In this document: piece by piece, positions 8,775 to 15,967 of the stretch | How positions within the stretch are numbered: the first letter of the stretch is position 1 | How the letters are laid out: every line of letters begins with the position of its first letter | Assembly: GCA_910579995.1 (NCBI GenBank) | Contig: CAJTWH010000034.1 | Span: 1 to 30,631, forward strand | From: an uncultured Muribaculaceae bacterium | Lineage (GTDB): Bacteria > Bacteroidota > Bacteroidia > Bacteroidales > Muribaculaceae | Direction of reading: 5' to 3' | DNA: 30,631 nucleotides | Translations under genes and position numbers: made by a program | Notes under the pieces: generated by a model | What the model was told of the DNA's origin: nothing | Seen by the model: the letters and a program-made list of their open reading frames with translations, nothing else | The model's database searches: none

Positions 8775-8806
8775 CTGCTATCGAAAAAGTGTTAAAAAAG
8801 CAGCTT

Positions 8807-8841
8807 TTTGCGCGTAGTAACAATAAAATAGCGTATATTTG
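8807..8841 (+). promoter_or_regulatory. Promoter of the Trp-rich exported protein gene
   Basis: TTTG (8807-8810) and TATATTTG (8834-8841, exact TAnnTTTG) are separated by 23 nt, slightly longer than the usual 19-21. Transcription would start near 8845, leaving a leader of about 70 nt before the ATG at 8917. Confidence 0.65.
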
Positions 8842-8916
8842 CCAAAGAATGACTAAACCGTGGAGCTTTCCGCGAGTCTAATAGGTAAAAACTATCACAA
8901 AATAATTTACGCAACG

Positions 8917-10173
8917 ATGAAAAAGATCACCCTCGCACTTTCTCTAATCCTGACCTTAGCCGCCGGTATAGTACCTGCTGCCGCTCAGGACTTTGACGAT
9001 GATCTCTACTACTCGCCTTCAAAAGCTGCAAAAGAGCAGAAGAAGCAAGCCGAGGAGATTCAGCGTCGTCGCGACGAGGCTATACGTCAGGCCACTCAAC
9101 AGCAGACCGCAAGTTTCTACAACGACTACGAATCTGCCGACAAATATGCCACAAACGCAAACAGACCGCTCAACATTGATGTTGACGCTTATAACCGCCG
9201 CGACGGATCGTCGACTGCCGCTGTTGCCAACACCGCCAACGAAAGCACCGACTTCAACTATACCCGCCGTATTGAGCGATATCACAACCCGGATGTCGTG
9301 GTAAATACCGGTGACACCGCCCTGATGGAATATTACTACTCCACCCCATCGCAGCAGGATATCAATGTATATGTAATCAACACCATTGAGCCTGCTTCGT
9401 ATGCTTGGAATTATAATCCGTGGGACTCATGGTATTATAATTCATGGCCCTACTATTCATGGAGCTGGCCTTCTTATCGTCCTTACTGGTCGATAGGATG
9501 GGGATATGACCCTTGGTTTAACCTCTCATGGGGTTGGGGTCCCTCTTGGGGATGGGGTCCTTCGTGGGGTTGGAACTGGGGCTGGACCTCTGGTTGGAAT
9601 CATCCTTGGCACCCCGGTCATGGTCCCGGATGGAATCCCGGCCATTTCCCCGGTCACGGTCCCGGCAACATCAACAAGCCCGGCCGCCCCGGCAACAACG
9701 GATGGGCAAGCTCGCCCGGTGGAGCACGCCCGCACCGTCCGGCCTCTACAGCGCCAAGCCGTCGGCCCGGTGGAACATCTTCATGGGATTACGACCGTCC
9801 CGGCAACATGGGACGTCCGACGTCGCGCCCCGGCAACTCGGGTAATGCAGCCACATCGAACCCCGGTTACCGCCCGGCAAACACCAACAACGGCAACAAA
9901 TACTCTACTCCCAACAGCAGCCGCGGCAACTCAAGCCGCTACGGCACTAACAATTCAAGCAAATCAAACAACAAGTCAAACACCCAGAGCACACGCAGCA
10001 CCAACTCTTCCAATTCATCCAACTCCGGCAGCTCTTACCGCAACTCAGGCTCAAGCAGCAACCGTTCGTCAGGTAGCTCTTACCGTGGTGGCGGAAGCTT
10101 CGGAGGAGGAAGCAGCTCTCGTGGTGGCGGAAGCTACGGCGGTGGTGGCGGAGGCGGAAGAGGTCGCCGCTAA
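8917..10173 (+). CDS. Exported Trp/Gly/Pro-rich low-complexity protein
   Basis: The preferred start is the ATG at 8917, which gives a clear Sec signal (MKKITLALSLILTLAAG, cleavage near AAAQ) and 418 residues. A GTG at 8860 would only prepend 19 residues with no signal character. Three regions follow. Residues of about 22-165 are hydrophilic with a Lys/Glu/Gln-rich helix. Residues of about 165-280 are extraordinarily rich in Trp, Tyr, Pro and Gly, with repeats such as WGWGPSWGWGPSWGWNWGW and HPGHGPG. The tail from about 280 is Ser/Asn/Gly-rich and ends in GGGGGGGRGRR. I recall similar proteins beside FadL-like porins in Bacteroidales but know no function. A surface or periplasmic structural role is a guess. 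Confidence 0.8.
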   Translation: MKKITLALSLILTLAAGIVPAAAQDFDDDLYYSPSKAAKEQKKQAEEIQRRRDEAIRQATQQQTASFYNDYESADKYATNANRPLNIDVDAYNRRDGSSTAAVANTANESTDFNYTRRIERYHNPDVVVNTGDTALMEYYYSTPSQQDINVYVINTIEPASYAWNYNPWDSWYYNSWPYYSWSWPSYRPYWSIGWGYDPWFNLSWGWGPSWGWGPSWGWNWGWTSGWNHPWHPGHGPGWNPGHFPGHGPGNINKPGRPGNNGWASSPGGARPHRPASTAPSRRPGGTSSWDYDRPGNMGRPTSRPGNSGNAATSNPGYRPANTNNGNKYSTPNSSRGNSSRYGTNNSSKSNNKSNTQSTRSTNSSNSSNSGSSYRNSGSSSNRSSGSSYRGGGSFGGGSSSRGGGSYGGGGGGGRGRR

Positions 10174-10185
10174 ACAATGATTTAT

Positions 10186-10226
10186 TTGCCCGGGCTCTTT
10201 TTCCGAGCGCCGGGCAATTTGTTTTC
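10186..10226 (+). terminator. Terminator after the Trp-rich protein gene
   Basis: The hairpin spans 10186-10217: an 8-bp outer stem TTGCCCGG/CCGGGCAA, one bulged G, then GCTC/GAGC, with a TTTTTCC loop. It is followed by TTTGTTTTC. It lies downstream of the ATG at 10177, which argues that the next gene starts later, at 10246. Confidence 0.75.
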
Positions 10227-10245
10227 AACTCAACCGACAACATTT

Positions 10246-11871
10246 ATGAGAACTCGATCTATACTCACTATCAGTCTTTTGGCTTGCGCAGCTGCAGCCT
10301 CGGCTCAGTCGGCCATAGATGCCTATAACATCACTCCTACCCAGTTGAGAGGTACAGCCCGCTTCATCGGTATGGGCGGCGCTTTCACATCGCTTGGCAG
10401 CGACCTGTCGTGCATGACACAGAATCCTGCCGGACTCGGTCTTTACCGACACAGCGACATCGGCCTTACATTCGATGTCTCGATCCGAAACTACAAGAGC
10501 GAGACTCCCGCGGCTAAGTACACCAACAATGAGACACGCGTGAAATTCGACAACTTCGGATATGTTGGCGTGGTAGACCTCAACGGCGCCATGCGCAACT
10601 TCCAGTGGGGTGTGAGCTACAACCGCCTTGCCGTACTCGACCGCCACACTACCGCCTACAACTACCCCACATCGACTTCGCTATCAAATTATATTTCTTG
10701 GTATACCAACGGTGTGAACAGCGAAGACTTGATTGAAGGTGAGAATTACGACCCATATTTCGATTCATCAAACGACTGGCTCTCAATCCTTGCCTTCAAC
10801 TCGTTCATGATCAACAATCCCGGCAACAATTTCGAAGAGTATTCAGGCTTGTATAAAAACGGCACTGAAGGCGACGCTTTCTACGACGTCTACGAGCGCG
10901 GATATGTTGATGAATACAACATCGACTTCGCCGGCAATGTAAATGATGTAGTCTTCTGGGGTCTCGGACTCGGTATCTACGACCTCAGCTATACCCGCGA
11001 ACTGGCCTACAGCGAGAGCATGGCCGGGGCAAATATCTACGATAACTCCACAGGAAGGCTCACCACCGGCAATGCAGGCTTCAACCTCAACAGCTGGCAA
11101 GGTATTTCCGGCTCGGGTGTAAACCTTAAATTCGGCGTCATCGTGCGACCGGTAGAAATGCTGCGTCTCGGCTTCGCAATCCATACCCCCACATGGCTCC
11201 ATCTCTCGCACAACACGTCTGCCGAGACCGCTTACAATTATACTCCCGACAACACCACAGACACCAACAGCGGCACATTCTCTACCCCCACTAACGACTA
11301 TGCATCGCGCCTCAACACTCCTTGGCGCTTCATGGTGGGAGCCTCGGTGGTTATCGGCCCCAAAGCAATACTCAGCCTTGACTATGAGCGAGTGGCATAC
11401 AACGACATGAAGCTCAAAGAACCCCGCTATTTCGACAACTACTATGGCGGAGGTGGCAGTTTCGTTGACAATGCTTACGCCAACGAGGATGTCAAGAACT
11501 ACTTCCGTGCTGCAAATATCATCCGTGTGGGCGCCGAATACCGTCTGTCGAAAAGCTGGAGCGTGCGAGCCGGCTACAACTACCAGAGCAGCAATGTCAC
11601 CAAAGACGCCGCCGACGGTAAAATGCACATCTCGACAGCAGGCACAGACCCCTCGTACCGCTTCGACAACGACACACAGAATATCTGCCTCGGACTCGGC
11701 TACCGATATAAATCATGGTATATCGACCTTGCCTACCAGCACACACGCCAGAGCGGCACTTTGCACGCCTATACCCCCTTTACCGAAGGCAACATCACCT
11801 ACAACGCCCCCTCGGCAAAAGTCACCGACAGTTACAACAATATCGTGATATCCACCGGTATCCGATTCTGA
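10246..11871 (+). CDS. OmpP1/FadL-type outer membrane protein
   Basis: The start at 10246 gives a signal peptide (MRTRSILTISLLACAAAASA) and 541 residues. The upstream in-frame ATG at 10177 would place a terminator inside the gene. The mature N-terminus reads RGTARFIGMGGAFTSLGSDL and TQNPAGLGLYR, the lumenal hatch-like signature shared by FadL/OmpP1/TodX-type beta-barrels and the so-called hemin receptors of Bacteroidota. The rest shows alternating amphipathic strands rich in Tyr, Trp and Asn and ends in Phe (STGIRF), as expected for a barrel inserted by BAM. FadL-type proteins move hydrophobic molecules across the outer membrane. The ligand here is unknown, and haem is not supported by anything visible. 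Confidence 0.82.
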   Translation: MRTRSILTISLLACAAAASAQSAIDAYNITPTQLRGTARFIGMGGAFTSLGSDLSCMTQNPAGLGLYRHSDIGLTFDVSIRNYKSETPAAKYTNNETRVKFDNFGYVGVVDLNGAMRNFQWGVSYNRLAVLDRHTTAYNYPTSTSLSNYISWYTNGVNSEDLIEGENYDPYFDSSNDWLSILAFNSFMINNPGNNFEEYSGLYKNGTEGDAFYDVYERGYVDEYNIDFAGNVNDVVFWGLGLGIYDLSYTRELAYSESMAGANIYDNSTGRLTTGNAGFNLNSWQGISGSGVNLKFGVIVRPVEMLRLGFAIHTPTWLHLSHNTSAETAYNYTPDNTTDTNSGTFSTPTNDYASRLNTPWRFMVGASVVIGPKAILSLDYERVAYNDMKLKEPRYFDNYYGGGGSFVDNAYANEDVKNYFRAANIIRVGAEYRLSKSWSVRAGYNYQSSNVTKDAADGKMHISTAGTDPSYRFDNDTQNICLGLGYRYKSWYIDLAYQHTRQSGTLHAYTPFTEGNITYNAPSAKVTDSYNNIVISTGIRF

Positions 11872-11883
11872 AAAAAGTAGAGT

Positions 11884-11923
11884 AAAAGCAAAGCGCGGAT
11901 CATGAGATCCGCGCTTTGCTTTT
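11884..11923. terminator. Bidirectional terminator, 18-bp perfect stem
   Basis: A perfect 18-bp inverted repeat (11884-11901 and 11906-11923) with loop ATGA lies between the convergent porin and glmS genes. AAAA and TTTT at the arm ends give a T run on both strands, so it can stop both transcripts. Confidence 0.92.
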
Positions 11924-11933
11924 TATAGGGGCT

Positions 11934-11955
11934 TTAAGGTCATTAAGGTCATTAA
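11934..11955. repeat. Short tandem repeat of TTAAGGTCA
   Basis: Two exact copies of a 9-mer (11934-11942, 11943-11951) plus a 4-nt third start lie between the terminator and the glmS stop. No function is apparent. Confidence 0.7.
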
Positions 11956-11964
11956 TGCCTTCTC

Positions 11965-13812
11965 TCACTCCACTGTCACCGATTTGGCGAGGTTGCGGGG
12001 CTGGTCTACGTCTTTGCCTTTGCCTACGGCGATATAGTAGGCAAGCAGCTGAAGAGGAATAGAGGCAACTATAGGTGTGAGGCACTCGGGCACAGCGGGT
12101 ATCTCTATGCAGAAATCCGCGATATCGTTCATGGCTGTGTTGCCCTTGCTCACAATGGCCACCACTGCGCCACCGCGGCTCTTCACCTGCTGCACGTTAG
12201 AGATAATCTTCTCGTAGAGCGAATCGGTGGGCGCTATAATCACGCTGGGCATTTCGTGGTCGATGAGAGCGATGGGGCCATGCTTCATCTCTGCCGCAGG
12301 ATAGCCCTCGGCATGGATATAAGATATTTCCTTGAGTTTGAGAGCTCCTTCGAGGGCGGTAGGATAGTTGTAGCCGCGGCCGAGGTAGAGGAAGTTGTGC
12401 GCGTAGGTGAATATGCGCGAGAGGCTCTGCACCTCGGCGTCGCACCCGAGAGTTTCCTCTATGATTTCTGGCATGGCCTTGAGTGCTGAGGCAACCTCTT
12501 TGACCGTCGCCTCATCTACAGTGCCGCGCAGCTGCCCGACGGCGAGCGCGAGCATGGCAAGCACAGTCACCTGCCCGGTAAACGCCTTTGTGGAAGCCAC
12601 ACCGATTTCCGGGCCTACATGGATATAAGTGCCGGCGTCGGTATTACGGGGTATCGAGGCGCCCACAACATTGGTAACACCATACACAAACGCACCTTTC
12701 TCTCGGGCCATCTGAATGGCGGCAAGTGTATCGGCAGTCTCACCCGACTGGGAGATCGCGATAACGATGTCTTTATCGGTCACGTAAGGGTTGCCATAGC
12801 GGTATTCCGAAGCATACTCTACCGATACGGGCACATGGCAGAAATCCTGCAGCAGACGTTTGCCGATAAGAGCGGCGTGCCAAGATGTGCCGCAAGCAAT
12901 GAGGGTGATACGCTCTGCCTCGAGGAATTTATCTTTGTGAAGCTCTACACCCGAGAGCACTATTCGCGAACAATCGGCTGTGATACGGCCGCGCACGCAG
13001 TCGCGCAAAGTCTGTGGCTGCTCGCATATCTCCTTGTGCATGAAAGTGTCGTAGCCGCCTTTCTCGAGCTGGGCAAGCGAGAGTCGCAGTTTCTGGATAT
13101 CGACTTTCGACGGTGTCTTAGAGTCAATTGATGTTATATTGATATCGCCGTCGCGATGTATCTCGGCCATCTCATTGTCTTTGAGATATATCACACGGTC
13201 GGTGTAGCCGACAATCGGAGTGGCGTCGGAAGCGATGAAAGTCTCGCCGTCGCCTACACCTATGACGAGCGGCGAACTCTTGCGCGCCACAATCAGAAGG
13301 TCGGGATTCTCCCGTTCAATCACTGCGATAGCGTATGCGCCCTCCACTTCGAGCAGAGCCTCGCGCACGGCCTCGGCAAAAGAGCAGCCGTTGCTGTGCT
13401 GCACATAGTCGATGAGCTGCACCAGCACCTCGGTGTCGGTCTCCGAGCGGAAGGTATAGCCATGCTCGGCAAGTGCTTTCTTCAGCACGGCATAATTCTC
13501 AATCGTGCCGTTATGGACGAGGGCAAAGCGGCCGCTCGCGCTCACATGAGGATGGGCATTGGTGTCGTTAGGCTCACCGTGGGTAGCCCAGCGGGTATGG
13601 GCTATGCCGAGGCTGCCGGTAGTGTCGCCGGCGGCGGCTGTCTGTTCGAGATTCGAAACCTTGCCACGCGATTTATATACTCTCACTTCGCCGTCGGCAC
13701 CCTCGAGGGCAACGCCGGCACTGTCGTAGCCTCGGTATTCGAGACGTTTCAAACCTTGTATCATTACATCGTAAGCAATCTCCTTACCGATGTATCCAAC
13801 AATTCCACACAT
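11965..13812 (-). CDS. glmS: Glutamine--fructose-6-phosphate aminotransferase (isomerizing)
   Basis: This enzyme makes glucosamine-6-phosphate from fructose-6-phosphate and glutamine, the entry step to peptidoglycan and LPS amino sugars. The 615-residue length is normal. The N-terminal MCGIVGYIG gives the catalytic cysteine after Met removal. The glutaminase domain contains YRGYDSAG, HTRWATHGEP and HNGTIENY. Two SIS sugar-isomerase domains follow (CGTSWHAA, SQSGETADT, STKAFTGQ, ERGYNYP-like LGRGYNYPTALEGALKLKE). The end PRNLAKSVTVE is the conserved C-terminal tail. It is monocistronic: a terminator lies downstream and a -7 box upstream. No glmS ribozyme is visible in the 169-nt upstream gap, as expected outside Firmicutes. 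Confidence 0.98.
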   Translation of the reverse strand: MCGIVGYIGKEIAYDVMIQGLKRLEYRGYDSAGVALEGADGEVRVYKSRGKVSNLEQTAAAGDTTGSLGIAHTRWATHGEPNDTNAHPHVSASGRFALVHNGTIENYAVLKKALAEHGYTFRSETDTEVLVQLIDYVQHSNGCSFAEAVREALLEVEGAYAIAVIERENPDLLIVARKSSPLVIGVGDGETFIASDATPIVGYTDRVIYLKDNEMAEIHRDGDINITSIDSKTPSKVDIQKLRLSLAQLEKGGYDTFMHKEICEQPQTLRDCVRGRITADCSRIVLSGVELHKDKFLEAERITLIACGTSWHAALIGKRLLQDFCHVPVSVEYASEYRYGNPYVTDKDIVIAISQSGETADTLAAIQMAREKGAFVYGVTNVVGASIPRNTDAGTYIHVGPEIGVASTKAFTGQVTVLAMLALAVGQLRGTVDEATVKEVASALKAMPEIIEETLGCDAEVQSLSRIFTYAHNFLYLGRGYNYPTALEGALKLKEISYIHAEGYPAAEMKHGPIALIDHEMPSVIIAPTDSLYEKIISNVQQVKSRGGAVVAIVSKGNTAMNDIADFCIEIPAVPECLTPIVASIPLQLLAYYIAVGKGKDVDQPRNLAKSVTVE

Positions 13813-13870
13813 TTTTACTTGTTTTCAGTTATATTTTACCTTAAAAAATTGAATAGACAATTTGAAAGCG

Positions 13871-13878
13871 CAAAATTA
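13871..13878 (-). promoter_or_regulatory. Candidate -7 box for glmS
   Basis: On the - strand TAATTTTG matches TAnnTTTG and lies 58 nt upstream of the glmS start. No -33 TTTG at 19-23 nt was found, so support is partial. Confidence 0.4.
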
Positions 13879-13923
13879 CAAAAATTCCCGTTTAATTATC
13901 CGCCGATTTTCAAAAAATTTCAC

Positions 13924-13965
13924 AAAAAAATCCCGGGAACGAGATAAAAATCGCAATCCCGGGAT
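13924..13965 (-). terminator. Terminator of the OmpA-like gene
   Basis: On the - strand a 9-bp stem ATCCCGGGA / TCCCGGGAT (13957-13965 with 13930-13938) is followed by a T7 run. It begins 17 nt after the stop. Each arm contains the self-complementary TCCCGGGA. Confidence 0.85.
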
Positions 13966-13981
13966 ATTGTATATCAGAATC

Positions 13982-14686
13982 TTATTTCAATGTGCCTGCT
14001 TCGGCCTGCTGAATCATCTCTTTGTCGGCCGAGATATAGATCTCTACGCGGCGGTTCTGCGCGCGGCCTTCGGCAGTATCGTTGCTTGCCACATAGTCGG
14101 CCATAGGAATGCCTTGGGCGGTCAGACGTGTGGGCGACACACCGGAATTGGCAAGATATGAGAGCACCGCATCAGCACGCTCACCCGACAGACGCTGGTT
14201 TACGGCAAAAGAGCCCGTATTGTCGGTGAAGCCGTAGATCTGCACGTTGGTGTTGGGATTATCCTTGAGCGAGGCTGCAAAGCGGGTAAGGTCGGCCTTT
14301 GCCTGTTCGTTGAGAGTATATTTTCCTGTAGGGAAAAGAATGCCGCCGTCGAAAGTTACCTTGATAGCTTTCAAGCCGTTGGCGTCGGTTGTTTCCTCTA
14401 CCTTGGCCTGCTGTCCGAGCTGCTCCTCAAGTTCTTTCTTCTGCTTATCCATCTTGTTGCCGATGAGGGCACCTGCGCCTGCGCCTACAGCAGCACCGAT
14501 AGCCGAGCCTATGCCGGCGCCTTTGCCGCCGCCGATAAGGGCGCCGAGGCCTGCGCCGACGGCTGCACCGCCGCCACCGCCGATAAGGGCGCCTTTGCCC
14601 GTCTGGGTCATAGAACTGCAAGCTGTCTCACCGATTAGCATACCGCCCGCTATCAGAGCGATGCCGAGGACTTTAAATACTTTCAT
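13982..14686 (-). CDS. OmpA-family lipoprotein with glycine-zipper segment
   Basis: The 234-residue protein has an N-terminal export signal with Cys23 in ETACSS. The residue at -3 of the lipobox is Glu, which is unusual, so lipidation is likely but not certain. Residues of about 30-77 are a glycine-zipper region (repeats like GALIGGGGGAAVGAGLGALI) that would insert in or associate with a membrane. Residues of about 110-225 form an OmpA-like peptidoglycan-binding domain, with IYGFTDNTGS, NQRLSGERADAVLSYL, GQG-like TAQGIPMADY and the closing signature GRAQNRRVEI. The layout resembles E. coli YiaD. It should tether the outer membrane to peptidoglycan. It has its own consensus promoter, divergent from the EamA operon, and a terminator, so it is monocistronic. 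Confidence 0.9.
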   Translation of the reverse strand: MKVFKVLGIALIAGGMLIGETACSSMTQTGKGALIGGGGGAAVGAGLGALIGGGKGAGIGSAIGAAVGAGAGALIGNKMDKQKKELEEQLGQQAKVEETTDANGLKAIKVTFDGGILFPTGKYTLNEQAKADLTRFAASLKDNPNTNVQIYGFTDNTGSFAVNQRLSGERADAVLSYLANSGVSPTRLTAQGIPMADYVASNDTAEGRAQNRRVEIYISADKEMIQQAEAGTLK

Positions 14687-14772
14687 AGTTGATTCGTTTT
14701 ATGTTAATTATACTACAATTACCATCAGACCGTTGATACGACTTTCTCGGTCTTGATATTAAAATTTACAAT

Positions 14773-14804
14773 CAAAGTTAGCTATAAGTTTGCTTGAGAG
14801 CAAA
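14773..14804 (-). promoter_or_regulatory. Consensus promoter of the OmpA-like gene
   Basis: On the - strand TTTG (14801-14804), a 20-nt spacer and TAACTTTG (14773-14780) match the Bacteroidota consensus fully. Transcription would start near 14769, giving a leader of about 80 nt. It interlocks with the + strand promoter at 14789-14820. Confidence 0.85.
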
Positions 14805-14820
14805 TAATTAACTAATTTTG
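14789..14820 (+). promoter_or_regulatory. Consensus promoter of the EamA-pcrA-radC operon
   Basis: TTTG (14789-14792), a 20-nt spacer and TAATTTTG (14813-14820) match the consensus fully. The predicted start near 14824 rules out the GTG at 14820 as a translation start and supports the ATG at 14847. Confidence 0.85.
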
Positions 14821-14846
14821 TGATAGAAATCGAAATTTCATCTACC

Positions 14847-15794
14847 ATGACACCATCCATAAAAACGAGCAAGGGTATGCTCGGAGGCACAATCTGGGGC
14901 CACATAGCAGCGTTTGTCACCGTAGCCATGTGGGGATATTCATTCGTATCGTCGAAAGTTCTGCTCGAAAATGGTATCGGTCCGGTACACGTGTATTTCT
15001 ATCGCTTCCTGTTGGCCTATCTGATGGTACTTTTTATAAGCCATAAACGCCTTTGGGCGTCGAACTGGCGCGATGAGGGTATGTTTGTCCTCTGTGCGCT
15101 CACCTCGGGCTCCCTCTATTTCATCGCCGAGAACACCGCCCTGCAATATACCCTTACCACCAATGTGTCTCTTCTGACGTCGCTTTCGCCGCTTATCACG
15201 GCATTGCTTGTAGGCCTCGTCTATAAAACCGAAAAATTAGGCTTGGGCACATGGCTCGGCTCCGCCATAGCCATAGCCGGTGTGGTATGTGTGGTTTTCA
15301 ACAGTTCCACCTCGCTTGAGGTGCGCCCCTTGGGTGACTTCCTTGCGCTTGCGGCAGCTTTCAGCTGGGCTTTCTATTCTCTCATGCTCAGGCGTCTGAA
15401 TGCCAACTACGATATATGGTTCATTACCAGAAAGACATTTTTCTACGGTCTTATCACGGCAATACCGTTCATGATCTTCGAGCCTGAGAGCCAATCCATG
15501 CTGACTATCATCGGCCGCCCGCAGGTGTATGGCAACCTTCTCTTCCTCGGAGTGGGAGCTTCAACGATAGCATACGTGCTGTGGGCCTACACCGTAAAGA
15601 CAGTAGGTGCCGTAAAGGCAAACAATTATATGTATCTCCAGTCAATTGTCACCCTCATTGTATCGGCCTTGGTGCTCGGCGAGCATGTGAGCTTCTCGGG
15701 CTATTTAGGTATCTTCCTGATTATCGCCGGACTGTGGGCGGGCGACAATATCAACAAAATGATGGCCCGACGCCAATCAGCTAAACAATCATGA
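14847..15794 (+). CDS. EamA-family (drug/metabolite superfamily) transporter
   Basis: Starting at the ATG at 14847 the protein has 315 residues and ten hydrophobic helices in two five-helix EamA repeats. Typical signatures are AMWGYSFVSSKVLL in helix 1, FYRFLLAYLMV in helix 2, ENTALQYTLTTNVSLL, LGSAIAIAGVVCVV, AFSWAFYSLMLRR opening the second repeat, and VTLIVSALVLGEHVSFSGYL in helix 9. Family members export metabolites or amino acids. The substrate here cannot be read from sequence. Its stop overlaps the next start by 4 nt, making it first gene of a six-gene overlapped operon driven by the promoter at 14789-14820. Confidence 0.9.
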   Translation: MTPSIKTSKGMLGGTIWGHIAAFVTVAMWGYSFVSSKVLLENGIGPVHVYFYRFLLAYLMVLFISHKRLWASNWRDEGMFVLCALTSGSLYFIAENTALQYTLTTNVSLLTSLSPLITALLVGLVYKTEKLGLGTWLGSAIAIAGVVCVVFNSSTSLEVRPLGDFLALAAAFSWAFYSLMLRRLNANYDIWFITRKTFFYGLITAIPFMIFEPESQSMLTIIGRPQVYGNLLFLGVGASTIAYVLWAYTVKTVGAVKANNYMYLQSIVTLIVSALVLGEHVSFSGYLGIFLIIAGLWAGDNINKMMARRQSAKQS

Positions 15795-15967
15795 ATATTC
15801 CTTCCGATCCGTTCATTCTTCTGAGCTATATCAACACCCTGCTGCGCGACCGCTACTCAAGTCTCGACGCCCTGTGCAAAGGCGAGGACATAGAGAAGCA
15901 GCAGCTTATCGACAAGCTGCACGACGCCGGGTTCGACTATCTCGAACAGGTCAACCAATTCCGTTGA
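15791..15967 (+). CDS. DUF4250 domain protein, 58 residues
   Basis: A short gene that automated ORF cut-offs easily miss. It begins MNIPSDPFILLSYINTLLRD and ends in LEQVNQFR. The opening (NIPxDPxxLLSxINxxLRDxYxSLDxLC) matches my memory of DUF4250, a small helical family of unknown function seen in Firmicutes and Bacteroidota. The ATG overlaps the EamA stop by 4 nt (ATGA), and its TGA overlaps the helicase ATG by 1 nt (TGATG), so it is surely translated in this operon. The length and the predicted helix-turn-helix-like arrangement hint at a binding role, but that is speculation. Confidence 0.85.
   Translation: MNIPSDPFILLSYINTLLRDRYSSLDALCKGEDIEKQQLIDKLHDAGFDYLEQVNQFR

Noticed and set aside
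8849..8881. Ten-residue leader frame (MTKPWSFPRV) before the Trp-rich gene, possible attenuator
   Set aside because: There is only one Trp codon, no alternative hairpins or terminator follow, and it begins almost at the predicted transcription start.
10177..10245. Upstream ATG as start of the FadL-type porin
   Set aside because: A terminator hairpin lies between it and the signal peptide. The ATG at 10246 gives a clean signal sequence.
13156..13947. 263-residue + strand frame over the start of glmS
   Set aside because: It lies on the complement of the conserved glutaminase domain and runs through the glmS promoter region.
13813..13981. glmS ribozyme upstream of glmS
   Set aside because: The gap contains only an AT-rich stretch, a -7 box and the neighbouring gene's terminator. 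Nothing resembles the ribozyme core.
15874..15966. Upstream ATG as start of the PcrA-like helicase
   Set aside because: The added 31 residues are encoded in a shifted frame of the DUF4250 gene and do not resemble helicase N-termini. TGATG coupling supports 15967.
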